Source: Clostridia bacterium (lineage in GTDB: Bacteria > Bacillota > Clostridia > Oscillospirales > Acutalibacteraceae). Taken from it: 34,856 nucleotides of DNA. The notes beneath the pieces were generated by a model. It made no database searches and was not told the DNA's origin. It worked only from the letters and a program-made list of their open reading frames with translations. The DNA is taken from positions 1-34,856 of the forward strand of contig JAFODQ010000019.1 in the NCBI GenBank assembly GCA_017380615.1, given 5' to 3'. The position numbers were made by a program, and so were the translations under genes. This document shows positions 25,369-34,163 of this stretch, in pieces; the first letter of the stretch is position 1, and each line of letters starts with the position of its first letter.

Positions 25369-27555
25369 ATGAAAAGACCAATGCTGATTTTCGGCATAAC
25401 ATCCACTATCATCTGTGCACTTCTTATTTTGAATGTGCCTGAGGCTGTGATGTTATCCCTTGCTGCATTGGTCTTCTTTTTCTGGCTTTTTATAAAAAAG
25501 ATGAGAAAGCACATTATAATTCCCACAGTCTGCATTGCAGCTGTAATAATCACACTGTGCTTTACCATATTCAATACATTTACAATTACTCCACAGCTTA
25601 AATATGACAACACTCGAAATGATATTTATGGTAAGGTGATAACCACACCCCGCAAGGAGAATAACACGGTCTCTTTTACAATCAAAGCCGACAAAATCGG
25701 TGAAGTTCAAGAGGATATGTATATCTCCGTGGAATTCTGTGGAGACACAGCACGGGGTGTTGAGCTTTATGACTATGTGCTCATTTCCGATGCCATGCTC
25801 AACATTCCACGAAAAGCAGACAACTCCTTTGACCTTTCCAAGGCTTCGGATAACACCCTGCTTACTGCGCAGGAAGGCAAATGTTTTTTCTTATGGGATT
25901 GCAATAAAACACCATATTATTATTGTCTCAGATTAAGAGCCTCAGTTTGCGAGAAAATTGATTATCTTCTTGGTCAGAGTGTAGGTGGCCTCCTCAAGGG
26001 TATGCTTTTCGGTGAGAACAGCACCACACCTGCTCAAATTCTGAAAAACTTCAGAGGAAGTGGTCTTTCTCATCTGCTTGCTGTTTCAGGACTTCACACA
26101 TCGCTGTGGTGTGGTTTACTTATCACATTATTAAGGCTGATTGGTGTACCGGAAAAGCCAAGAAATATTATCTGCCTTGTTTTCCTTGTGTTTTTCTGCA
26201 TTATCTCTGCCTTCACACCATCTGTTTTACGCGCCTGCCTTATGACAGGAATTGTGCTTATAGCCCCATTCTTCAAGCGCTCACCTGATGCCCTGAATTC
26301 ACTGGGCATTGCAGCTTCATTGCTGTTACTTCTCAACCCCTACAACATTCTGAGCATCAGCTTTCAGCTGTCTGTAACAGCAACACTCGGGGTGCTTATA
26401 TCAAGTGCACACACAGAGAAAATTTCTGAGAAGCTCTCCCATAAATTACCCAAGAGGCTTGGAAGGGTCATAGAATTTATTATTTCCTCATTTCTCATAA
26501 GCCTTGCCTCAAGCCTTTTCACAGCACCCGTTTGTGCTCACCATTTCGGAATAATAAGCATTGCTTCACCTATCAGCAACATTATTTGTGTTCAGCTTTC
26601 TTTTTACGGTATGATTCTGGGCATGGTTTGTGTTGCACTTTCATTTATTCCTTTAACTTTTGTTTCCCATATAATTATTCTTCCCTTGAGAATATCAGAA
26701 TTTCTCATAAACCTTGTTATATCCCTGGCAGCAGCCTTGGGTAACATGAAATTCTCCACAATACCCATAAGCGCATCATTCTTCATTATGGGCTTGATTA
26801 TCGGTGCTGCACTTCTGCTCGCAGGAATTCGCATAAGCCGAAAAACCAAGCTTTGTTTCCCCACAAGGCTTTGTGCTGCATTATCAGCAACAGCACTTAT
26901 TGTGAGCATTGTGCTTCCCATGACACACAGCAACCTGAAAAACAGTATAACCATAGTTAACAGTGGCTCAAATATTCAGCTTGTTATCAAATCGGGCACA
27001 AAATATGCTTATATTGAAAACACCACCGAAAGATTGGACTATAACACTTACAGCGCCCTTCCGAAAGCCACCTGTGAAAAGCTTTTATATTATATCCCCA
27101 CATATCTGTCCTACGATTCCATTTACAACATAAAAGCAGTAAGCGAAAGCCTTGCTCCGGAGAACATTATAATCACCAGGGAGATACACAGAGTGGCAAA
27201 CAAGGTCAATCTGCCTCTTCCCCACAACACAATCATTAAATCAAGCAATAATTATACCTTATCCAAGGAAATAACCTTCCAAATCGTTGACACAACCCCT
27301 GCCGATTATGTTATAATAAGAGATAATGATAAATCTGTGTTTGTCCATCTTCACGGAAGCACAGACATCAAAAGCTATGTTGATGAGGACTTTGATGTTA
27401 TCATATTCAACGGCACTCTTCCCACAGAGCTTCCATCTTCTGCAGAAGAAATAATTCTGTGTGCAGACGAAAGCTTTGATTACGCAGCCTCCGGCGTGTT
27501 CACACGAGGCGTACGATCAACATACCACGAGGGTAATATTACAATTAAACTATAA
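25369..27555 (+). CDS. comEC: ComEC/Rec2-family DNA uptake channel, degenerate C-terminal domain
   Basis: ComEC forms the inner-membrane channel for incoming single-stranded DNA. The 728 residues have N-terminal transmembrane segments, an OB-like DUF4131 region (about 70-180), and the Competence domain with the signature SGLSHLLAVSGLHTS and many transmembrane helices (about 200-500). The C-terminal part (about 520-728) occupies the place of the metallo-beta-lactamase domain. Where HxHxDH is expected after the LLYYIP strand, residues 578-584 read TYLSYDS, so the metal ligands are missing. The protein is not truncated. Channel function may remain while nuclease activity is probably lost. It is directly upstream of holA, a usual Firmicutes order. 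Confidence 0.9.
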   Translation: MKRPMLIFGITSTIICALLILNVPEAVMLSLAALVFFFWLFIKKMRKHIIIPTVCIAAVIITLCFTIFNTFTITPQLKYDNTRNDIYGKVITTPRKENNTVSFTIKADKIGEVQEDMYISVEFCGDTARGVELYDYVLISDAMLNIPRKADNSFDLSKASDNTLLTAQEGKCFFLWDCNKTPYYYCLRLRASVCEKIDYLLGQSVGGLLKGMLFGENSTTPAQILKNFRGSGLSHLLAVSGLHTSLWCGLLITLLRLIGVPEKPRNIICLVFLVFFCIISAFTPSVLRACLMTGIVLIAPFFKRSPDALNSLGIAASLLLLLNPYNILSISFQLSVTATLGVLISSAHTEKISEKLSHKLPKRLGRVIEFIISSFLISLASSLFTAPVCAHHFGIISIASPISNIICVQLSFYGMILGMVCVALSFIPLTFVSHIIILPLRISEFLINLVISLAAALGNMKFSTIPISASFFIMGLIIGAALLLAGIRISRKTKLCFPTRLCAALSATALIVSIVLPMTHSNLKNSITIVNSGSNIQLVIKSGTKYAYIENTTERLDYNTYSALPKATCEKLLYYIPTYLSYDSIYNIKAVSESLAPENIIITREIHRVANKVNLPLPHNTIIKSSNNYTLSKEITFQIVDTTPADYVIIRDNDKSVFVHLHGSTDIKSYVDEDFDVIIFNGTLPTELPSSAEEIILCADESFDYAASGVFTRGVRSTYHEGNITIKL

Positions 27556-27564
27556 GGAGCAGCA

Positions 27565-28611
27565 ATGGCACAATTCAACGAAGATGCTTTAAAGAAGCAA
27601 ATCAAATCAGGTGAATTTTCCCGTATATACCTCATATACGGAAACGAGGGCTACCTTAAACAGCACTATGCAAACTTAATCTGCGACAAGACTGTATCTC
27701 CTGATTTTGCTGATTTCAACCTGAAAAAGCTTGATGGTAAGGACACCGGTCTCAACGAAATATATGATTGCATATCATCATTTCCAATGATGGGTGAATA
27801 CACCTGCACCCTTGTAAAGGACTACCCTCTCACAGAGTTCATCGGTGAGCGTTCAAAGGTTGATGAAGAGTTCCAGTCTGTTATTGATGATATTCCCGAA
27901 ACCTCTGTTCTTGTTTTCTGGATGGACACAATCGAGGTTGATGAGAAAGCAACCAAGTGGTCAAAGGTCTTAAAGCTTATAGATTCTGTGGGTGTTTGCG
28001 CCAGAATCGACAAGCGCACTCGCAGTGCTCTTGAAAAGCTTATTATGGCATCTGCCTCAAAGAAGGATTGTGTTCTTTCAAGAGAATGTGCTTCATATAT
28101 GGTAAGTCTCGTTGGCGAGGATATGTCCACCCTTCAGAACGAGCTAAACAAGGTATGCGCCTTCGTTGGCTCAGGAAATATCACAAAAGCGCACATAGAT
28201 GCAACAGTAATTGTATCAATTGAAGCAAAGATTTTCCAGCTTTCCAAAATGGTTATCCGTGGCGAGGCAGACAAGGCATACGAAAACCTGCAGAATCTTT
28301 TCAAGCTCCGTGAAGAGCCTGTTGTGATACTCAGTGTTCTCTCAAAGGCGTTTGTTGATATGTATAGGGTCAAGGCTGCAAAGGAAGCCGGAGTGTCAAA
28401 CGCAGATCTTGCAGATGCATTTGCCGGTAACATTTATAAAACAAAAATGTTCACATTAGATAACGCTGCTGCCGATTGCTCAAAATACACCCTTACACAG
28501 CTCAAGGAGTCTCTTGAAATCCTCTCCGATGCTGACAGAAGACTTAAATCCACAGGCGAAGACAACAGAATTGTTCTTGAAGAAGTTATTTTAAGGTTAT
28601 TGAGATTATAA
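27565..28611 (+). CDS. holA: DNA polymerase III subunit delta
   Basis: HolA opens and loads the sliding clamp as part of the clamp-loader complex. The 348 residues show the typical start IYLIYGNEGYLKQHYANLI, the DVxxF-like middle and the helical C-terminal domain (EPVVILSVLSKAFVDMYRVKAAKEAG and RRLKSTGEDNRIVLEEVILRLL). Length is normal. AAGGAG lies just upstream of the ATG, after the comEC stop, and its stop overlaps the next start by one base. The comEC-holA order is conserved in many Firmicutes. Confidence 0.95.
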   Translation: MAQFNEDALKKQIKSGEFSRIYLIYGNEGYLKQHYANLICDKTVSPDFADFNLKKLDGKDTGLNEIYDCISSFPMMGEYTCTLVKDYPLTEFIGERSKVDEEFQSVIDDIPETSVLVFWMDTIEVDEKATKWSKVLKLIDSVGVCARIDKRTRSALEKLIMASASKKDCVLSRECASYMVSLVGEDMSTLQNELNKVCAFVGSGNITKAHIDATVIVSIEAKIFQLSKMVIRGEADKAYENLQNLFKLREEPVVILSVLSKAFVDMYRVKAAKEAGVSNADLADAFAGNIYKTKMFTLDNAAADCSKYTLTQLKESLEILSDADRRLKSTGEDNRIVLEEVILRLLRL

Positions 28612-29213
28612 TGATAAAGATTGATAAGGTTGTTATTGTTGAAGGGCGATATGATAAAATCAAGCTATCCTCCGTGCTTGATGCTGTTATTATTGAAACA
28701 GATGGCTTTGGCATATTCAACGATAAAGAGAAGCAGCTGCTTATTCGCAGACTTGCTGAAACAAAGGGTATTTTAATTCTCACCGACAGCGACTCAGCAG
28801 GCTTTAAAATCCGTTCCTTCATCAGGGGAATGGTACCTGCAGAGCAAATTGTGAATGCATATATTCCTGATATTTTCGGCAAGGAAAAACGAAAAACACA
28901 ACCCTCCAAGGAGGGAAAACTTGGTGTTGAGGGTGTAAAACCCGAGGTAATACTTGAAGCATTGGAGAAGGCAGGTGTTTTCTGCGAGGAGACACCCGAC
29001 ACCACAATAAGAAAAATCACCAAATTAGATTTATTTGAGGATGGCCTTTCAGGTGGTGCCAACAGCAAGGAATTAAGACTTGCATTAGCCAGACACCTCC
29101 GGCTTCCGGAGAGGCTTACATCCAATTCTCTTTTGGAAATACTGAACACATTTTTATCCTTTGAGGATTATAAGAAAGCAATAGAGTTGGTAAAATATGG
29201 TAAACAAGAATGA
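28611..29213 (+). CDS. rnmV: Ribonuclease M5-family Toprim protein
   Basis: RNase M5 makes the final cuts in 5S rRNA maturation in low-GC Gram-positives. The 200 residues carry a Toprim domain with VVIVEGRYD (7-15) and the metal motif ILTDSDSAG (D59 and D61). The family segment GKLGVEGVKPEVILEALEKAG and a C-terminal DUF4093-like region follow. Length matches the usual 180-200. It overlaps the holA stop by one base and the next start by 17 bases. Toprim paralogues exist, but this arrangement is that of RnmV. Confidence 0.9.
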   Translation: MIKIDKVVIVEGRYDKIKLSSVLDAVIIETDGFGIFNDKEKQLLIRRLAETKGILILTDSDSAGFKIRSFIRGMVPAEQIVNAYIPDIFGKEKRKTQPSKEGKLGVEGVKPEVILEALEKAGVFCEETPDTTIRKITKLDLFEDGLSGGANSKELRLALARHLRLPERLTSNSLLEILNTFLSFEDYKKAIELVKYGKQE

Positions 29214-30555
29214 TGAATTCAAACTGAACATCACAGGCTACACCTCCGAGGGTGGTGGCGTGGGCAAATTCGACGGACAAGCAATTTTCGTTGAAAACAC
29301 TGCTGTGGGTGATGAAATTCTTTGCCACATCATCAAGGCAAAAAAGAGCTATGCTATTGGCAAAATCGCAAAAATCCTCAAGCCCTCAAAGCACAGAATT
29401 GAGCCTCAATGCTCTTGCTTCAAGACTTGTGGTGGCTGCTCATTCGGTCACATTTCCTACGAAGAGGAGCTTCGCCTCAAGGCACAAAAGGTGCAGGATG
29501 CTTTTGCAAGAATCGGTGGTATCTCCCCCGAATTCAAGCCCATCATCCCATCGCCACAAACTACTCGATACAGAAACAAAGCCCAATATCCTGTAAGGCG
29601 TGAAAACGGCATCCTTCAAATCGGCTTTTACGCAAAAAAAAGCCACAGAGTAATTGACTGCGAGGATTGTCTTTTGCAGCCGCAGGAATTCTCAACAATA
29701 ACAGAGCTTTTCAGAAAGTGGATTAACGATAACAATATTACAGTTTATAGTGAAGAAATCGGAATGGGACTCATTCGTCACCTTTATCTTCGTAAAGCCT
29801 TCGGCACAGGAGAAATCATGGTGTGCGTTGTCATCAACGGAGCTGCACTTCCTCATGCAGATTCACTTATCGAGTCCTTAAAAGGCGTTTCCGGCTTCAA
29901 ATCACTCATTGTGAACATTAACCGTCAGAAAACTAATGTGGTACTTGGAGAGACCTCTGAAGCCATTTACGGAGAAGATTTCATCACAGATATACTTTGT
30001 GGTATCAGGGTTAAGATTTCACACCTTTCATTTTATCAGGTTAATCACGATGGGGCAGAGCTTCTTTACAACAAGGCTGCAGAGTATGCATCACCCACCG
30101 GTAAAGAGGATATTCTTGACCTTTATTGTGGTGCGGGCACAATCGGACTCTCCATAGCAGACAAGGCTGCATCCGTAACCGGTGTGGAGATTATTCCCGA
30201 GGCGATTGAAAACGCAATTGAAAACGCAAAGCTTAACAACATAACAAATGCAAGATTTATTTGTGCAGATGCCTTTAAGGGTGCCGATGCACTCCGTGAG
30301 GAAGGCATAAAGCCACAAACAATCATTGTTGACCCTCCCCGTAAGGGCTGCTCCATGGATGCCCTGAAAACCGTCAGCCACTTTAACCCCGAAAGAATTG
30401 TTTATGTTTCCTGCGACCCTGCTACCCTTGCCCGTGACGCAAAGCTTCTTGAGGAAATGGGCTACAAGGCAGTTGAGGTTACTCCCGTTGATATGTTTCC
30501 TCGCACAGCCCATGTTGAAGGTGTATGTTTATTTCATAAGCACACAGAAATATAA
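29197..30555 (+). CDS. rlmCD: 23S rRNA (uracil-5-)-methyltransferase, RlmCD type
   Basis: This SAM-dependent enzyme makes m5U in 23S rRNA. The 452 residues have an N-terminal TRAM domain (about 5-65), an Fe-S site with C72/C74, C78 and C81 in CSCFKTCGGC plus a later cysteine in DCEDC, SAM motifs DLYCGAGTIGLSIA and IVDPPRKGCS, and the catalytic cysteine in YVSCDPATLARD. It overlaps the rnmV stop by 17 bases, with only a weak ribosome site, so translation may be coupled. It is the last gene of the operon, before a shared terminator. Confidence 0.93.
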   Translation: MVNKNDEFKLNITGYTSEGGGVGKFDGQAIFVENTAVGDEILCHIIKAKKSYAIGKIAKILKPSKHRIEPQCSCFKTCGGCSFGHISYEEELRLKAQKVQDAFARIGGISPEFKPIIPSPQTTRYRNKAQYPVRRENGILQIGFYAKKSHRVIDCEDCLLQPQEFSTITELFRKWINDNNITVYSEEIGMGLIRHLYLRKAFGTGEIMVCVVINGAALPHADSLIESLKGVSGFKSLIVNINRQKTNVVLGETSEAIYGEDFITDILCGIRVKISHLSFYQVNHDGAELLYNKAAEYASPTGKEDILDLYCGAGTIGLSIADKAASVTGVEIIPEAIENAIENAKLNNITNARFICADAFKGADALREEGIKPQTIIVDPPRKGCSMDALKTVSHFNPERIVYVSCDPATLARDAKLLEEMGYKAVEVTPVDMFPRTAHVEGVCLFHKHTEI

Positions 30556-30580
30556 ATCACCCTGATTCATAATACAAATA

Positions 30581-30612
30581 AAAGACTCAACTCCGTGTGG
30601 AGTTGAGTCTTT
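30581..30612. terminator. Bidirectional terminator between rlmCD and wzc-like gene
   Basis: A perfect 14-bp stem, AAAGACTCAACTCC with GGAGTTGAGTCTTT, has a four-base loop. It is followed by ACTTTTTT on the plus strand and by a TTTATTTG stretch on the minus strand. It lies between two convergent stops and can serve both transcripts. Confidence 0.9.
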
Positions 30613-30628
30613 ACTTTTTTCAAAGAAA

Positions 30629-32161
30629 TTATTTTCTTCTGTGTCTGTGGTGCTTTCTTCCTGAGCTACCGTAGTAATAGCTGCTGTTATGGCTGCCATA
30701 GTAGTAAGAAGAACCATAGTAGCTGCCATATCTGCCTGAGAAATAACCACCGGCCTTAGCAGAGCTCATTCTGAGTGTGCCTGCACCTGCACGGTTATAA
30801 ATACAACCAAGAAGGTCTGCCTTTGTTGTCATGATGTCACTAAGAGCATATTCAATCTGACGAAGAGCAACTCTTTCCTCTGCAGCAACGAAAATCATTG
30901 TGTCTGTGTAGTTAGCAACGATAGCTGCGTCAGCAACAACACCTGCAGGAGGACAGTCGATAATAACATAATCAAAGTTAGCCTTTGCTGTTTCAACAAT
31001 CTTTGCCATACCTGCTGAAGCAAGTGTTTCTGATGGATCTGCAACAGCTGCAGAAGCAACAAGGAGATAAAGGTTATATCTTTCAATGTACTTAACAGAC
31101 TCTTCAAAGGTCTTGTTACCGTTAACGATATCGTAAATACCCTTTTCGTCTTCAAGAGAGATACCAAGTGTTTTACAAACAGCAGGCTTTCTCAAGTCAG
31201 CATCGATAAGAAGGACAGACTTGCCACTCTTTGCAAGAGAAAGAGCAATGTTTGAAGAGCAGGTTGTTTTACCTTCACTCTCAGTGGAGCTTGTGATAGC
31301 AAAAACAGTGAAGCCCTTCTTGTGATTTGCGTTCTCAATCTTTGTTCTGATAAGCTTGAAGGTTTCAATGAACGGAAGACCAACGTTTCTGTCTGTGATA
31401 AGAAGGCGTGTACGGTCATTCTTATTCTTTGTCTTGATGTCGGAAACAGTTGCAAGAATATCAACATTGAAGTTGTTCTTGATATCATCCGTTGAAAGAA
31501 GCTTGTTCTGAATCTTATCTGTGATAAGAATGATAACAACAGCAAGAGCTGCACCTAAAATGAAGCCGATGGCTGTGTAAACGAGTGCAGAAGAGTCTGA
31601 AGCAAGCTCAGCCTGAGTTGCACTGTCAGCAACAGTGATGTTAGCTGTTGGGAATGCTTTGTTAACAATATCAAGGTAAACACTCTGAATAGCAGTTGCA
31701 ATAGCGTATGCTGTTTCCTGATCAGGGCTGTTCACAGAAACTGTGAGAAGAGTTGTATCCTGACCGATTTCAACACCAACCATGCTTCTGATTTCTTCCT
31801 TTGTAAACTCCATGCCGGTTGTTGCCTTAACGGTGTTTGCAATTTTATTTGCAAAGTCATTACCAATCTGGAGAAGCACCTTAAAGTTATTTGCAATGTA
31901 GGTTGAAGCCTGAGCGTCACTGGCAGTAACATACTTAGCAGCATCACCGGCAATCTCTCTGTCCTTGTTTGAACAGTTGAAGATTATTGTTGATGTGTAG
32001 CTTTCCTGGTATGTTGCCTTTGCAATAGCAAAGCCGGAAACTGAGAAAATTGCCACAAAAATAAGGATGAGCCACCACTTCGAGATAATCTGACGCATGA
32101 ATTTGAATATAAACTCAAGGCCGATTTCTTCTTCGGTGTTTCTTTTTTCTTCGTATGCCAT
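30629..32161 (-). CDS. Fused Wzc-type chain-length regulator and BY tyrosine kinase
   Basis: The 510 residues join a Wzz/CpsC-type N-terminus, with transmembrane segments at about 29-48 and 193-214, to a cytoplasmic bacterial tyrosine kinase. The kinase has a Walker A segment STESEGKTT at 292-300, Walker A' LLIDADLRKP at 317-326 and Walker B YVIIDCPP at 398-405. The tail 473-497 holds ten tyrosines in a Gly/Ser context, the autophosphorylation cluster, then a His/Arg/Lys-rich end. In Firmicutes this is usually split into CpsC and CpsD, whereas here both are on one chain, with a shorter extracytoplasmic part than Gram-negative Wzc. It regulates polymer export or synthesis at the membrane. It has its own promoter. 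Confidence 0.92.
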   Translation of the reverse strand: MAYEEKRNTEEEIGLEFIFKFMRQIISKWWLILIFVAIFSVSGFAIAKATYQESYTSTIIFNCSNKDREIAGDAAKYVTASDAQASTYIANNFKVLLQIGNDFANKIANTVKATTGMEFTKEEIRSMVGVEIGQDTTLLTVSVNSPDQETAYAIATAIQSVYLDIVNKAFPTANITVADSATQAELASDSSALVYTAIGFILGAALAVVIILITDKIQNKLLSTDDIKNNFNVDILATVSDIKTKNKNDRTRLLITDRNVGLPFIETFKLIRTKIENANHKKGFTVFAITSSTESEGKTTCSSNIALSLAKSGKSVLLIDADLRKPAVCKTLGISLEDEKGIYDIVNGNKTFEESVKYIERYNLYLLVASAAVADPSETLASAGMAKIVETAKANFDYVIIDCPPAGVVADAAIVANYTDTMIFVAAEERVALRQIEYALSDIMTTKADLLGCIYNRAGAGTLRMSSAKAGGYFSGRYGSYYGSSYYYGSHNSSYYYGSSGRKHHRHRRK

Positions 32162-32204
32162 TTGTATTCTCCTTTTAATTATTTATATATTCATAGACTG
32201 TTTG

Positions 32205-32233
32205 ATTATATCACAACGAACAAATTACTACAA
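32205..32233 (-). promoter_or_regulatory. Extended -10 promoter of the kinase gene
   Basis: On the minus strand TTGTAG (32228-32233) and TATAAT (32205-32210) are 17 bases apart, with TG at the extended -10 position. AAGGAG lies just before the ATG. The gene can thus be expressed separately from the upstream pilin cluster. Confidence 0.72.
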
Positions 32234-32247
32234 TACTTTTTTAGAAT

Positions 32248-33423
32248 TTAAAGACCGTTTTTTTGCATAAAAGCCTTAAATTCTTCCTTTTGCTCCTGTG
32301 AAACAGAAGAAGCATTGTTAATTTCAGATGAAATATCTTTTTTGCCGAAAATTGCAGCAAAAATTCTCACAACCCAAAGCAAGGGCAAAAGGAACGGATA
32401 TTTTTTCAAAACAGGATATCTGTCCTGCATTTTGCTTTTCTGAGGAAAAAGTCTGCTGATAAGATAGGAGGACTTTTTATCACCATAGTCCCCTCTTAAG
32501 ATTCCACCCATATAGTGGTTTGTTTCATTACCGAAAACTCCACTGAGCATGATGTAATCAGCCATATCCTGCACGTCATCAGAAAACTCCCCATCTTCAA
32601 ACCAGCATTCACACAGCTTGTCAAGGCGCTGTGCAAAAAGACCGAGTCCCGTGGCATCAAGTGAGCTTTCCAGCACAGCCTGATCACAGAGAGGCTTCAG
32701 GTGTTTTTTCAGGTAATAATGATCAAGCACATTTCTTATTCCTGTGCCTGCAGTTTCAAAGTGGTGGGCAGAGTGAGAGACAATATAAACATAAAAATCT
32801 TCCTTTGTCATATTAAGCTCGCAGGTATCATCATCTGCTGCCAATCTGCCAAAAGCGCCCTTGTAAAACTCATAGCCCTTGTCATAATCATATTTAAGCT
32901 CCTTGTGAAGCTCAATGTTAAGAAATGGCTTTTTAATGAAGCTGATATCCTTGTCATCCTCAAATGAGTTTTTCTCATAGCCACGCTCAAGGAGAATTTC
33001 CTGAGCCTTAATAAGCTTACCCTCTTCAACCCACACATCCATATCAAGCATAAAGCGCTGTTCGGGATTTTTGTAATATTGCGAAAGCTTAAAGCCCTTG
33101 AGAAAGCAATGCTTAATACCGTTTTCACTGAACATGTGTGTGAGCTCCCGCTTCTCTTTAAGCTGTGCTTCATAGCGAAGAGAAACCCTGAAAAGCTCTT
33201 TCTTAAAAAGCGATTTCACCTCTTCAGGCACACCGTCACACCTCAGCACAGCCGGTGCAATAAGAGGCACGACCCTGTGCATATCAGCAAGTCTGTGGAG
33301 CTTCTTAAAATCAACATCAGCAGGCACCATATAAACGGTGTCTGCTAAATCTACTTTAATCATCTCAATTATAATCCTGCCCACAGAAAGGATTTCCTGC
33401 GAGGGCACATGCTTTTCACTCAT
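32248..33423 (-). CDS. NTP_transf_5-family nucleotidyltransferase-like protein
   Basis: The 391 residues fit the uncharacterised nucleotidyltransferase family PF14907. Its core reads CFLKGFKLSQYYKNPEQRFMLDMDVWV, with G110 and the acidic pair D127/D129 as probable metal ligands, followed by IELHKEL and a helical C-terminal half. A hydrophobic segment near 345-360 may touch the membrane. Relatives occur in surface polysaccharide clusters and in some lasso-peptide clusters. The substrate is unknown. The start overlaps the upstream peptidase-like gene as ATGA, so translation is coupled. Confidence 0.8.
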   Translation of the reverse strand: MSEKHVPSQEILSVGRIIIEMIKVDLADTVYMVPADVDFKKLHRLADMHRVVPLIAPAVLRCDGVPEEVKSLFKKELFRVSLRYEAQLKEKRELTHMFSENGIKHCFLKGFKLSQYYKNPEQRFMLDMDVWVEEGKLIKAQEILLERGYEKNSFEDDKDISFIKKPFLNIELHKELKYDYDKGYEFYKGAFGRLAADDDTCELNMTKEDFYVYIVSHSAHHFETAGTGIRNVLDHYYLKKHLKPLCDQAVLESSLDATGLGLFAQRLDKLCECWFEDGEFSDDVQDMADYIMLSGVFGNETNHYMGGILRGDYGDKKSSYLISRLFPQKSKMQDRYPVLKKYPFLLPLLWVVRIFAAIFGKKDISSEINNASSVSQEQKEEFKAFMQKNGL

Positions 33424-33875
33424 TTTATCAACCTGCTTAAATTATATCTGAGTCTTCTAAGTGGATATCTTTTCCCCACGTTTTTTACATATTTTTCCTT
33501 ATGCCTGAGATACTGTGCATCGTTTACGCTGATGAGCTTACCGTCAATGCTCATTTCACTCACAACTCCGATTACATTCTCATCCGTAATACCAAGCTCC
33601 AGAATAAATTGGTTATCGCCACACATTACATATCCACTTTCGTTTTTATCTACAACTCTGTGGAGAACGAAATCACCATTTTCTCTTCTGTAAAGAGGAA
33701 TATCACCGATTTCAAGAGGGAGCGATGGCTTTTTTATAAGCACAAAATCCCGCTTCTCATAAAGAAGTGGGTTCATGCTTGTGCCCGTAATGGGTATCTT
33801 AAATGTGGTGTCTCTGCTGAACGCCTCCTCAATTGCAGGAAGAAGCAGCTCAAGCTGAATCTTTGGCTTACTCAT
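33420..33875 (-). CDS. S24/S26-like serine peptidase, Ser/His type, soluble
   Basis: The 151 residues carry GTSMNPLL at 31-38 with the probable nucleophile Ser33. LHRVV at 71-75 carries His72 in place of the usual lysine, as in the archaeal/ER (SipW-like) signal peptidase subgroup. GDN at 86-88 is also conserved. There is no signal peptide or transmembrane anchor, which is odd for a true signal peptidase. Comparable soluble versions accompany PqqD-like and NTP_transf_5 genes. A TGAGGA site precedes the ATG. Its target is unknown; the neighbouring pilin is one candidate. Confidence 0.78.
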   Translation of the reverse strand: MSKPKIQLELLLPAIEEAFSRDTTFKIPITGTSMNPLLYEKRDFVLIKKPSLPLEIGDIPLYRRENGDFVLHRVVDKNESGYVMCGDNQFILELGITDENVIGVVSEMSIDGKLISVNDAQYLRHKEKYVKNVGKRYPLRRLRYNLSRLIK

Positions 33876-33881
33876 AAGTCC

Positions 33882-34148
33882 TCACTCTTCAAGGATTCCG
33901 AGCCTTTTAAGCTTTCCGAGGAATGTCTCAAGATCGGATTTAAGAAGCTCCTCGGGAGCATCATATTTCGCTTTGAGGGTGGAAAGAATCTCAGCGCAAT
34001 TCTCACCCTTTTCAAGACCCTGCCAGATAACCTCTGCAGGTCCGTTGAGTGTAATCATTCCGTTAATGGCTTTAACAGCATCGCCCACAGGCACCACAAC
34101 AGGTGAACCTGCAATTGTTTTCAGAATAAAGTTTTCATTTAATTTCAT
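33882..34148 (-). CDS. PqqD-family (RRE-like) small protein
   Basis: The 88 residues match the PqqD/RiPP recognition element fold. An N-terminal beta part (ILKTIAGSPVVVPVGDAVKAINGMITLNG) is followed by AEVIWQGLEKGENCAEILSTLKAKY and a third helix, the usual small winged-helix arrangement. Such proteins bind leader peptides of precursor peptides. AAGGTGAAAAT precedes the ATG, and it lies 15 bases after the pilin stop. No radical-SAM enzyme or obvious short precursor gene is in the window, so its ligand may be another protein. Confidence 0.8.
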   Translation of the reverse strand: MKLNENFILKTIAGSPVVVPVGDAVKAINGMITLNGPAEVIWQGLEKGENCAEILSTLKAKYDAPEELLKSDLETFLGKLKRLGILEE

Positions 34149-34163
34149 ATTTTCACCTTGATT

